Below, one piece after another: positions 1 to 6,003 of a DNA stretch of 7,887 nucleotides. The notes under the pieces were generated by a model, which saw only the letters and a program-made list of their open reading frames with translations, was not told where the DNA came from and searched no databases. The translations under genes and the position numbers were made by a program. This stretch comes from CAZSVI01 sp964610205. GTDB taxonomy: Bacteria > Bacillota > Clostridia > DSM-8532. Each line of letters starts with the position of its first letter. Within the stretch, counting starts at the first letter, position 1. Location: the NCBI GenBank assembly GCA_964610205.1, contig CAZSVI010000151.1, positions 1 through 7,887 of the forward strand, read 5' to 3'.

Positions 1-62
1 AAACAAACTGTATCTCTACTGAAACAAAACAGGTTCTTAAGGAATATGGGGTTAAATCATGA
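1..62 (+). CDS. C-terminal end of an unidentified upstream gene (partial)
   Basis: The third forward frame is open from the window edge and ends at a TGA at 60-62, giving a tail that reads TNCISTETKQVLKEYGVKS. Its stop overlaps the nth start as ATGA, the usual layout of translationally coupled genes, which is the main reason to believe it is real. Of the other two frames, one stops at 20-22 and the other runs into nth out of frame. The fragment is too short to name; the gene begins outside the window. If real, it is cotranscribed with nth. Confidence 0.5.
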   Translation, partial: TNCISTETKQVLKEYGVKS

Positions 63-697
63 GAAAAAGAGACAGGATACAAAAAATTATTGAAGAACTG
101 GGAAAGCTTTATCCTTGCGCAGGATGCAGCCTGAGTTACAAAAACCCTCTTCAGCTTCTTATTGCAACCCAATTGGCCGCCCAATGTACTGATGCAAGAG
201 TAAATATTGTAACACATGATCTCTTTTTGAAATATAAAACAGCTGAGGATTTTGCCGGAACCGATTTCAAAACGTTGGAGGAAGATATCCGTTCCACAGG
301 CTTTTATAGAAATAAAGCAAGGAATATTATCGCGTGCTGCCGGAAGATAATAGTGGATTTTAAAGGAGAGGTGCCCAACAGCCTGGAAGAACTATTAACA
401 TTGCCCGGTGTAGGAAGAAAAACGGCAAATGTAGTTTTGGGAGATGTGTTTAATATCCCGGGAATTGTTATAGACACCCATGCAAAACGACTGTCCAACC
501 GCATTGGCTTATCAGATGAGCAGGATCCTGTAAAAATAGAATTTGATTTAATGAAAATTATTCCAAAAGACAAATGGACTCTGTTTTCCCATCAATTGGT
601 TTTTCATGGACGGGAAGTGTGTAAGGCGCGAAAGCCGGATTGTGAAATATGTTCCATTAGACCATATTGCGTTTTCAAGCAAAAAAAGTTAAAATAG
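59..697 (+). CDS. nth: Endonuclease III (DNA glycosylase/AP lyase)
   Basis: This is a base-excision repair enzyme that removes oxidised pyrimidines and cleaves the abasic site by beta-elimination. The 212-residue length is typical. The helix-hairpin-helix reads LPGVGRKTAN (residues 115-124) and carries the catalytic lysine at 121. The catalytic aspartate is D139 in VIDTHAKR. The C-terminal [4Fe-4S] loop is complete, with C188-x6-C195-x2-C198-x5-C204. The N-terminal LLIATQLAAQCTD (33-45) is the conserved helix of the family. The start at 59 is supported by its ATGA overlap with the upstream stop; an AAGGA at 39-43 is rather far away for a ribosome site, so translation may depend on coupling. 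No strong intrinsic terminator was seen after the stop. The family assignment is near certain. Confidence 0.96.
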   Translation: MRKRDRIQKIIEELGKLYPCAGCSLSYKNPLQLLIATQLAAQCTDARVNIVTHDLFLKYKTAEDFAGTDFKTLEEDIRSTGFYRNKARNIIACCRKIIVDFKGEVPNSLEELLTLPGVGRKTANVVLGDVFNIPGIVIDTHAKRLSNRIGLSDEQDPVKIEFDLMKIIPKDKWTLFSHQLVFHGREVCKARKPDCEICSIRPYCVFKQKKLK

Positions 698-961
698 GCA
701 TTAAGGATAAAATGAGGACTTATGAAAATTAAATGAATAGAGCTTCTTGAATATCTAACAAAACTCTTCAGCTTTTGGGGAAATTTTGTAAACTGTAAGA
801 AATAAACATACCCCTGTCGATATATTTGGTATAAAGCTTTCTTTGATAGACAGGCCAAAAGATCAAAAAATTAAACATATGAAAAGCGGGTTTAAACCGG
901 AATTAAGACGTAAACAGTAATATACGGAAGAGGTAAAGTTCAGCATATAGGAGTTATGGAA
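698..961 (+). other. Intergenic region upstream of the diguanylate cyclase
   Basis: About 260 bases with no convincing gene; the few ATG-started frames are six codons or fewer or lack a ribosome site. It holds a 6-base inverted repeat (CCTGTC at 813-818, GACAGG at 849-854) and a perfect 10-base palindrome GGTTTAAACC at 889-898. A possible SigD-type promoter (TAAG at 796-799, 16-base spacer, GTCGATAT at 816-823) is one base off consensus in each box. No standard SigA promoter stands out; TATAAA at 830-835 lacks a fitting -35. I looked for a c-di-GMP riboswitch here and saw no match to its conserved core. Confidence 0.4.
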
Positions 962-2680
962 GTGGAAAAACAAAGACGTCGGAACCAAAGCGAAGTGCTT
1001 GGGGAACTAAACAAGTATGAAGAGATACTCGCAAACTTTTTATGGGTTATCATGCTTTTTTTAATCCTGATCGATATTTATACAAGCTATATTATTGGAC
1101 AGGCTGCATTCAGAAAAAATGTTTTTATCATACAGGCCTTTATTTTTGCTGCCGTTATTGCTATTGGGATTTACAGGATGCTCAGAAAGGAGCAGATCAG
1201 CCGGAATTGGCTGTATGCTATTATGAAAATTATTGATATCCTGTTAATTGTGGTTCTTGTAAACACTATGAGACATGGTTTTCTCTTCTATTTTCTTGTT
1301 TTGCTTCCCATTGTAAGTGTTTGTATAGTAAAAGGATTTTCATCGTCATTGTACTATCTTGGTTTCGGTGCAATTATACATTTAGCAGCACGGTATTTTT
1401 CATTGAAATTTGAAGTGTTTGCAAAGTCAGATACTGTATATCATGGAAGTATAATTGGTTTTCTTATGGTTGTTGTTCTGTATCTGGTATATGCCCTTTT
1501 CCTTAGGATATTAGGGAATTTTAACAACCAGTTTTCTCAGAGCGAGAGAGACAATCAAAATTTAGTAATACAGCTTGGTCGAAAATATGCTCAGCTTGAA
1601 GAGGCCAGGCTTGAGAAGCAGGAACAGTTTGATAAACTGAAGGAAGTAAATCTTCAATTAGAGGAATCAAATAAGAGATTGACCTCCAGTCTGGCTGAGT
1701 TTTTTACGCTGCAGCAGATATCACAAGCTATCAGTTCTATCTTTGATATGAATGAACTCCTACAGTTTGTAAACGATATTATTATTGGAGTTATGGGTGT
1801 TAGTACCTCAAATATAGCACTTTACGGAGGAACCGGAGATCGGCTGAAGGTGCAGGTTTCCAATATATCTGACAAAAGAGCTCTTGCCATTTTGACAGAC
1901 AATATCAATACCCCTATTTTGAAAGATGCAATTGATGAAGGCCAATCCATTATAAATAATACCGTAAACTCAGATGAATATGCTTTTACGGCCGGCAGGA
2001 ATGTCAGATCCTTGTTGTGTGTACCTCTGCAGGTAAAGGGAAAAGCACATGGGCTTGTATTAATTGAACACAGCATTCCTGATGCTTTCGATTCGGATAA
2101 TGTAAGGCTTCTCGAGATTATTACACAACAGGTAAGTATAGCGATTGAAAATGCCAGGCTGTATGAACAGCTTCAGGAATATGCGAATACCGACGGGTTA
2201 ACCCAGGTATATAACCGTCTTTTCTTCCAGAATCGTCTTCAGGAGGAATTGAAACAGGCTCAGGAACAGGGATATGAAGTTTCCGTTATTCTTTATGATA
2301 TTGATAATTTTAAATCCTTTAACGATTCTTATGGACACCTGTTCGGAGATATAGTTTTGAAATCCCTTGCCCAGACGGTAAAGGAGTCAATTCGTAAGGA
2401 CGATATCGTAGCGCGCTTTGGAGGCGAAGAATTTATTATTCTGCTATCTCATACAGGTAAAGAAAGAGCTTTTGAGAAAGCTGAGGAACTAAGAAAGAAA
2501 ATTTCCAGCCTGACTGTTTGCGATAAGGTTTATTCAGCTTCAGTAACAGTCAGTATGGGTGTGTCTACTTATCCCACACTGGCGAAAACAGAGACATTAC
2601 TTATTGGTACTGCGGATGATGCGCTATATGTTGCAAAACGAAGCGGTAAAAATTGTGTTAAAATGGCCGGCGATAATTAA
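962..2680 (+). CDS. Membrane-bound GAF-GGDEF diguanylate cyclase
   Basis: It makes cyclic di-GMP from two GTP molecules at the membrane. Counting from the ATG at 956, there are about six membrane segments (roughly 24-48, 55-76, 85-105, 108-128, 130-148, 164-187), a charged coiled coil (190-245), a GAF-like sensor domain (about 255-400) and a GGDEF domain (about 405-572). The active-site motif is GGEEF at 489-493, with metal ligands in YDIDNFKSFND (D448) and the domain-opening NTDGLTQVYNR. An RxxD inhibitory site (R480-D483) lies five residues before GGEEF, so product feedback is likely. No EAL or HD-GYP domain is present. I chose the GTG at 962 because GGAG at 950-953 is 8 bases away from it but only 2 from the ATG at 956; the ATG is the alternative. 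The signal sensed by the membrane/GAF part cannot be told. Confidence 0.93.
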   Translation: MEKQRRRNQSEVLGELNKYEEILANFLWVIMLFLILIDIYTSYIIGQAAFRKNVFIIQAFIFAAVIAIGIYRMLRKEQISRNWLYAIMKIIDILLIVVLVNTMRHGFLFYFLVLLPIVSVCIVKGFSSSLYYLGFGAIIHLAARYFSLKFEVFAKSDTVYHGSIIGFLMVVVLYLVYALFLRILGNFNNQFSQSERDNQNLVIQLGRKYAQLEEARLEKQEQFDKLKEVNLQLEESNKRLTSSLAEFFTLQQISQAISSIFDMNELLQFVNDIIIGVMGVSTSNIALYGGTGDRLKVQVSNISDKRALAILTDNINTPILKDAIDEGQSIINNTVNSDEYAFTAGRNVRSLLCVPLQVKGKAHGLVLIEHSIPDAFDSDNVRLLEIITQQVSIAIENARLYEQLQEYANTDGLTQVYNRLFFQNRLQEELKQAQEQGYEVSVILYDIDNFKSFNDSYGHLFGDIVLKSLAQTVKESIRKDDIVARFGGEEFIILLSHTGKERAFEKAEELRKKISSLTVCDKVYSASVTVSMGVSTYPTLAKTETLLIGTADDALYVAKRSGKNCVKMAGDN

Positions 2681-2690
2681 TAAAGCAATA

Positions 2691-3413
2691 TCAATCAAGT
2701 CCTACATAGCTTATATTTGGCTTGACTCCTGTTCCCCTTACCCGTAAGGATTTAACCATACGAAGGAAAATCCTTTTATAAGATGCCTTATAGTCTGCCC
2801 TTGGAACGAACATAGAAAAACGGTACATTTCATCACTTTTCTCTAAAAATGCCTCCATCCCCACAATGTCTTCAGTTTTGGTCATGAAAACATATTCCCA
2901 CAGAAAACCGTTCATATCCTGTATCTTAATGGGAGATTCACAAAAATCAATAAAAGACATTGAGGAATACTTTTTAGAGTTATCCAGAAATTTTTTCAGG
3001 GACTGGTTAAGTTTCCATACCTGGAAGAAACCGAATACCTTGTTGTTGGTATGCTGATAATTTAAATGTATATATATTTCCTGGCCCAGATTTTTAATCT
3101 CTGCCATCCTCAGTGCTTCAGGGTATTGAAAAGTTATTTCAGACATCTCAAGCTGTTGTATCTTTTCGGTTTTCCATCTTTTACCTATAAGGATTCCTGC
3201 CTCGGCAGCAGGTGGATTTGGAGAAGCCATATATATAGAGGATATCCGTGTTGAAGTGGAAAATAGAAATGACATCCGCTGTTCCAGAGTAATCTCGGTT
3301 TCCGGTGTTATTAAACGGATAAGCAGAATTACAGCGGCAAACAGTATGATAGAAATTAAGCTGACTATTACGGCATTCAAATGTTTTTTTCTTGTAAAAA
3401 CCAATATATACAT
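2691..3413 (-). CDS. Membrane-anchored protein of unknown function, possibly PsbP/Mog1-like
   Basis: The product has 240 residues. A basic N-terminus (FTRKKH) is followed by one hydrophobic segment at about 13-35, which suggests a signal anchor with the rest outside the cell. A linker follows (36-90, including SPNPPAAEAG), then a compact domain (90-225) opening with EITFQYPEAL and closing with YKRIFLRMVKSLRV. The FxYP opening and the closing F/I-x-x-M-x-x-S-L pattern recall the PsbP/Mog1/DUF1795 fold; this is an impression, not a firm assignment. There is no cysteine lipobox and no catalytic motif. GAGG lies 4 bases before the ATG, and a TATAAT-like -10 sits at 3432-3437 on this strand without a clear -35. 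Its 3' end is 10 bases from that of the cyclase, facing it. It lies downstream of the cheW-like gene with a 173-base gap. Confidence 0.75.
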   Translation of the reverse strand: MYILVFTRKKHLNAVIVSLISIILFAAVILLIRLITPETEITLEQRMSFLFSTSTRISSIYMASPNPPAAEAGILIGKRWKTEKIQQLEMSEITFQYPEALRMAEIKNLGQEIYIHLNYQHTNNKVFGFFQVWKLNQSLKKFLDNSKKYSSMSFIDFCESPIKIQDMNGFLWEYVFMTKTEDIVGMEAFLEKSDEMYRFSMFVPRADYKASYKRIFLRMVKSLRVRGTGVKPNISYVGLD

Positions 3414-3549
3414 CAGACCTCACACAAACATATTATACAAAAAAGCACTATCCTGCTCTTTAAATACAGAGAGGAGGACACACTGAAGACAAAGTATGGT
3501 AAAAGTGCTTTTATGTAAGTAGTACCTGTGTAAGTATATGCAGTGTTTA

Positions 3550-3593
3550 GAAAAAAAAGTATAAATGCCGGGGTTTAATGGATGACCTATACT
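3550..3593 (-). terminator. Possible intrinsic terminator of the cheW-like gene
   Basis: Read on the minus strand, AGTATA (3593-3588, overlapping the stop codon) can pair with TATACT (3563-3558), followed directly by a run of T (8 A on the plus strand at 3551-3558). The stem is short and AT-only, and the loop of about 24 bases is long, so the T-run and its position are the main support. Confidence 0.3.
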
Positions 3594-4063
3594 ATATTGC
3601 TTTCGTTTTTCTCTATAAACTTTTTAACCTTTATTTCTTCTTCAGTTGAAAGAACTTTGGTTAAATCCAGCATCAATATGAGTTTTTCATCCAGTTTTGC
3701 GACTCCGGACAGAAACCGTTTATCAATGCTGGTGACAGAAGGAGGAGTATTTTCAATATTATCGTCGGATATTCTGACGATTTCGGATACCAGATCAACA
3801 GTAAAACCAATAGGGATATTGTTCAAATCAACTATTATAATTTTGCTGTTATCATTAAATTTATGGTTTTTCAAGCCCAGACGTTTTCGCAGGTTGAATA
3901 CCGTCAGTACCTTGCCCCTAAGATTTATTAGTCCTTCAATAAACGCCGGTGTATTCGGTACTTTTAAAAACTCCTGAAGTTTGATAATTTCCCTGACCTG
4001 TTTGATATTAACGCCAAACTCCTCATTCCCGACCAAAAACTTAACAAACTGACCGATTGCCAT
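3587..4063 (-). CDS. cheW: CheW-like chemotaxis coupling protein
   Basis: This is a cytoplasmic adaptor that couples methyl-accepting chemoreceptors to the CheA kinase. The 158-residue length fits the single-domain CheW family. Family landmarks are FGVNIKQVREII (16-27), GLINLRGKVLTVFNLRKRLGL (44-64) and the closing GVAKLDEKLILMLDLTKVL (120-138), typical of the two SH3-like barrels. No CheA kinase or CheY receiver domain is fused to it. The frame stays open upstream to an ATG at 4165, but the ATG at 4063 is preferred: AAGGGGG precedes it by 7 bases and the protein then begins MAIGQFVKFLVG, as the family does, while the extra 34 residues look unrelated. No other chemotaxis gene is in the window, so it may serve a receptor array encoded elsewhere. 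Its leader contains an inverted repeat at 4111-4141. Confidence 0.92.
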   Translation of the reverse strand: MAIGQFVKFLVGNEEFGVNIKQVREIIKLQEFLKVPNTPAFIEGLINLRGKVLTVFNLRKRLGLKNHKFNDNSKIIIVDLNNIPIGFTVDLVSEIVRISDDNIENTPPSVTSIDKRFLSGVAKLDEKLILMLDLTKVLSTEEEIKVKKFIEKNESNIV

Positions 4064-4110
4064 GATATTACCCCCTTGTATATTTACCGTATCATGCATT
4101 TTTTTAACGA

Positions 4111-4141
4111 AAAATGGTTCTATTATTCTTTTTACCATTTT
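4111..4141. repeat. Inverted repeat in the cheW-like gene leader
   Basis: AAAATGGT (4111-4118) and ACCATTTT (4134-4141) form a perfect 8-base stem with a 15-base loop, about 50 bases upstream of the translation start. It is AT-rich, so it may be a leader hairpin, a protein-binding site or chance. Confidence 0.4.
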
Positions 4142-4212
4142 ATCAATAAGATAAACAAGAAGCAATACATAAATCGGTTAAAGGTTTCGGGTAGGATAAA
4201 CGTATCTGTCAT

Positions 4213-4280
4213 ATATAAAATGAAAAAAGTAATTGGGATGAATTGATACTGAAGAAGTTATCTCTTTTTTCATTTTATAT
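4213..4280. repeat. Perfect 17-base inverted repeat with a 34-base centre
   Basis: ATATAAAATGAAAAAAG at 4213-4229 is the exact reverse complement of 4264-4280. The outward flanks do not continue the pairing and show no obvious target-site duplication. It could be a stem-loop in the argJ-cheW intergenic transcript or a remnant of a small element. Confidence 0.6.
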
Positions 4281-4335
4281 TGCGTATGTGCTGTTTTGCT
4301 TACAAAAATTTCGGCACGCGTTCAATTCACTTGTG

Positions 4336-4375
4336 CTATAAATGTTGTACTAAAAATTTAGTACAACATTTATAG
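4336..4375. repeat. Perfect 40-base palindrome (19-base arms, AA centre)
   Basis: The arm CTATAAATGTTGTACTAAA (4336-4354) is exactly complementary to 4357-4375, with only AA at 4355-4356 between them. Pairing stops sharply at both ends. There is no T-run after it in either direction, so it is not a classical intrinsic terminator, though it could form a strong hairpin in RNA from either strand or be a protein-binding site. Confidence 0.75.
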
Positions 4376-4417
4376 TTTGCGGTTGTGTAAGCTATTCATT
4401 GTTATTCATGGCCTAAT

Positions 4418-4433
4418 AATGAAAGTAAACGCA
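4418..4433. repeat. 16-base direct repeat, copy 1 (downstream of argJ)
   Basis: AATGAAAGTAAACGCA matches 5792-5807 at 15 of 16 positions in the same orientation. The two copies flank argJ and its promoter. Confidence 0.5.
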
Positions 4434-4491
4434 TCAGGTGGTTCGGATGCTTTCAAGCTACTATGCTTGCCGGCGGCTGAAGCGCTTGGTT

Positions 4492-5685
4492 TTATGTCCT
4501 GTAGGAGCCGTTTATCTTTACATAATCATAAGAAAAGTCGCAGGTCCACATTGTATCATCGGCTTTACCGGTTTTTAAATCGATGGTAATGATGATCTCA
4601 TCTCTTTTTAATATATTAAGGGCTTTTTCTTCATCAAACCTGAGTCCGATACCGTTCTTGCACATTAGGAGATTGCCTATCCATATGTCAACCGTATCCG
4701 GGTTGAATTGTGCTCCTGAATATCCTGCAGCCGTTATAATCCGGCCCCAGTTTGCATCCTGGCCGAATAACGCTGTTTTAACTAACGGAGATTTGGAAAC
4801 CGAACCGGCTATAATATGGGCGGTTAACTTATCCGGTGCGTTTTTTACATGGATTTCAACCAGCTTCGTGGCACCCTCTCCGTCCTTTACAAGCATTTTC
4901 GATAAGCTTACGGATACCTTTTCCAATGCGGTTACAAAAACAGAGTAATCATTGTTTTCCTCAGAGATCTCCATATTTCCGGCCATTCTGTTTGCCAGAA
5001 GAAGAACCTTATCGCATACACTGGTATCTCCGTCGACAGATACGCGGTTGAAGGATTTATGTGTGACGCAGGATAACGCTTTTTGAAGCATGGATTTAGA
5101 TATGGCGGCATCGGTTAGTAAAACTCCTATCATGGTAGCCATATTCGGATGAATCATTCCCGAACCCTTTGCCATACCATATATAGTTACGGTTCTTCCG
5201 TGAAGGATTACTTTTAAGGAACACTCCTTTTGAACAGTGTCCGTTGTCATAATAGCCTGAACCGCATTGGAGTTACCATAGATATCCAATTGTGAATAAG
5301 CATTATTTAACCCGGCTTCAACCTTGTCCATGGGGAGACGATAACCAATAACTCCGGTAGAACCTAACAGGACCTGTTCTTTATCACATCCCACTATTTT
5401 TGCTGTAATGTCGGCCATTGATACAGCATCTTTATCACCGCCGGGTCCTGTACATGCATTCGCATTTCCGCTATTTATAACGATTGCCTTAATCTTGTTA
5501 TTTTTTATTTGTTCCATGGACCATTTCAGCGAATGGCCTTTTACAATATTCGTAGTGAAAACACCGGCTGCTTCGGCGAGGGTATCGGAAACGATTAAAG
5601 CCAGATCTTTCCCCCCATTCTTCTTTATGCCACAGGCAACACCGGAGGCCTGATACCCTTTTGGTAAACTTTTATTATCAGACAT
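4492..5685 (-). CDS. argJ: Bifunctional glutamate N-acetyltransferase / ornithine acetyltransferase
   Basis: It moves the acetyl group from N-acetylornithine to glutamate, closing the cyclic arginine pathway; many members also use acetyl-CoA. The 397-residue length is typical. The self-cleavage motif is KGSGMIHPNMATM, with the Thr of the Ala-Thr bond as nucleophile (residue 184 from this start); the precursor is cut into two subunits there. Other family marks are VINSGNANACTG, LLGSTGVIG, TTDT, DGDTSVCDKV, GQDANWGRI and the C-terminal end YVKINGSYRT. The frame could begin five codons earlier at 5700, but the ribosome site GGAGGA lies inside that extension, 7 bases before the ATG at 5685, so the inner ATG is the likely start. 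It stands alone: no argC, argB or argD is in the window. It has its own promoter overlapped by ArgR-like boxes, so arginine repression is likely. Confidence 0.95.
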   Translation of the reverse strand: MSDNKSLPKGYQASGVACGIKKNGGKDLALIVSDTLAEAAGVFTTNIVKGHSLKWSMEQIKNNKIKAIVINSGNANACTGPGGDKDAVSMADITAKIVGCDKEQVLLGSTGVIGYRLPMDKVEAGLNNAYSQLDIYGNSNAVQAIMTTDTVQKECSLKVILHGRTVTIYGMAKGSGMIHPNMATMIGVLLTDAAISKSMLQKALSCVTHKSFNRVSVDGDTSVCDKVLLLANRMAGNMEISEENNDYSVFVTALEKVSVSLSKMLVKDGEGATKLVEIHVKNAPDKLTAHIIAGSVSKSPLVKTALFGQDANWGRIITAAGYSGAQFNPDTVDIWIGNLLMCKNGIGLRFDEEKALNILKRDEIIITIDLKTGKADDTMWTCDFSYDYVKINGSYRT

Positions 5686-5692
5686 TTGCTTT

Positions 5693-5698
5693 TCCTCC
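5693..5698 (-). promoter_or_regulatory. argJ ribosome binding site that fixes the start
   Basis: GGAGGA on the minus strand, with 7 bases to the ATG at 5685. It falls within the codons that follow the more upstream ATG at 5700, which argues against that longer start. Confidence 0.8.
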
Positions 5699-5704
5699 AT
5701 ATTA

Positions 5705-5722
5705 AATGTTTAAATATACATT
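5705..5722. promoter_or_regulatory. Candidate ARG box 2 (ArgR operator) of argJ
   Basis: An imperfect 18-base palindrome with perfect outer arms AATGT...ACATT. Its 14-base core read with argJ is TGTATATTTAAACA, one base off the TGNAT-WWWW-ATNCA pattern shared by ArgR/AhrC boxes. Its centre is 20 bases from that of box 1, close to the two-turn spacing known for tandem ARG boxes, and it lies just after the likely transcription start. Confidence 0.5.
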
Positions 5723-5724
5723 GT

Positions 5725-5742
5725 GTTGTATAATTATACATC
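5725..5742. promoter_or_regulatory. Candidate ARG box 1 (ArgR operator) of argJ
   Basis: Contains the perfect 14-base palindrome TGTATAATTATACA (5727-5740), which fits the general ArgR box pattern TGNAT-WWWW-ATNCA and covers the argJ -10 hexamer. Binding here would block RNA polymerase. ArgR itself is not encoded in the window, so the assignment rests on pattern, position and the gene controlled. Confidence 0.6.
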
Positions 5743-5761
5743 ATCTGCTCATCCTCGTCAA
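5733..5761 (-). promoter_or_regulatory. argJ promoter (SigA type)
   Basis: Read on the minus strand: -35 TTGACG (5761-5756), a 17-base spacer, and -10 TATAAT (5738-5733). It is one base from the full consensus with ideal spacing. Transcription should begin near 5726, about 40 bases before the ATG at 5685. Confidence 0.8.
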
Positions 5762-5791
5762 TTTGTTTTTCGTTCACTTTCAGGCGTTATA

Positions 5792-5807
5792 AATGAAAGC
5801 AAACGCA
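5792..5807. repeat. 16-base direct repeat, copy 2 (upstream of argJ); cre-like
   Basis: AATGAAAGCAAACGCA, a near copy of 4418-4433. From the second A it agrees with the CcpA cre consensus WTGNAANCGNWNNCW except for one base (A instead of G). It also pairs imperfectly (10 of 12) with 5771-5782 across an 11-base gap. It sits between the argJ promoter and the divergent acetyltransferase promoter. Confidence 0.35.
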
Positions 5808-5829
5808 ATAACCCAATAGAAAATTGCAA

Positions 5830-5857
5830 TTGACAAAGTTTGGTATAATATGATAAT
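5830..5857 (+). promoter_or_regulatory. Promoter for the GNAT acetyltransferase gene
   Basis: -35 TTGACA (5830-5835), a 16-base spacer and -10 GATAAT (5852-5857). It points away from argJ toward the GNAT gene. The implied leader is about 140 bases and includes a perfect 12-base palindrome AATTCATGAATT at 5879-5890; no known riboswitch was recognised in it. A 17-codon frame from the ATG at 5884 has no ribosome site and is probably not translated. Confidence 0.6.
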
Positions 5858-6003
5858 GTTAATTTAATCTTAATTTCCAATTCATGAATTATACTGTATT
5901 ACCGGGGATTTTTATCTTTGCAGGAGAGTATTTATAGAAGATTGCACGAAGCATAGTTTTATTGGCGTTGTAGAGCGGAAATACATGCAAGAAGGTGGAA
6001 ATA

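Larger units (their letters stand above)
4064..4491. other. Repeat-rich intergenic region between argJ and the cheW-like gene
   Basis: These 428 bases have no convincing gene. They hold three perfect inverted repeats (4111-4141, 4213-4280, 4336-4375), one copy of a 16-base repeat also found upstream of argJ (4418-4433), and, close to the argJ stop, small hairpins such as CAAGC/GCTTG (4454-4469) and GCATC/GATGC (4431-4450). The last, read on the minus strand, is followed by a T-rich stretch and could be a weak argJ terminator. The part nearest argJ (about 4431-4488) looks more GC-rich than the rest. No clear promoter for the cheW-like gene was seen; a TTGATA...TAATAG pair just upstream has only a 15-base spacer. 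Confidence 0.6.

Noticed and set aside
604..858. 84-codon minus-strand frame overlapping the end of nth
   Set aside because: It overlaps a certain gene by about 94 bases, has no good ribosome site, and its product looks like out-of-frame translation.
698..955. c-di-GMP (GEMM) riboswitch ahead of the diguanylate cyclase
   Set aside because: Looked for because of the gene's function, but the conserved core sequence is not visible and the hairpins present do not match.
3441..3512. 9-base inverted repeat (AAAAGCACT / AGTGCTTTT) with a 54-base loop, plus an 8-base TGTAAGTA direct repeat at 3514-3536
   Set aside because: Short, AT-rich and widely spaced; within what chance could give. A GGAGG at 3472-3476 on the plus strand has no ATG-started frame of useful length after it.
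3582..3977. 131-codon plus-strand frame
   Set aside because: Complete antisense shadow of the well-supported CheW-like gene.
4140..4200. SigD-type promoter ahead of the cheW-like gene
   Set aside because: ACCGATTT on the minus strand resembles a -10, but no TAAA lies at a proper distance.
4377..4589. 70-codon plus-strand frame downstream of argJ
   Set aside because: It runs into argJ on the opposite strand, has no ribosome site and no family-like features, although its part in 4419-4490 is locally GC-rich.
4583..4948. 121-codon plus-strand frame
   Set aside because: Antisense shadow of argJ.
5884..5937. 17-codon frame in the acetyltransferase leader as a regulatory leader peptide
   Set aside because: No ribosome site precedes its ATG and no attenuator-like paired structure follows.
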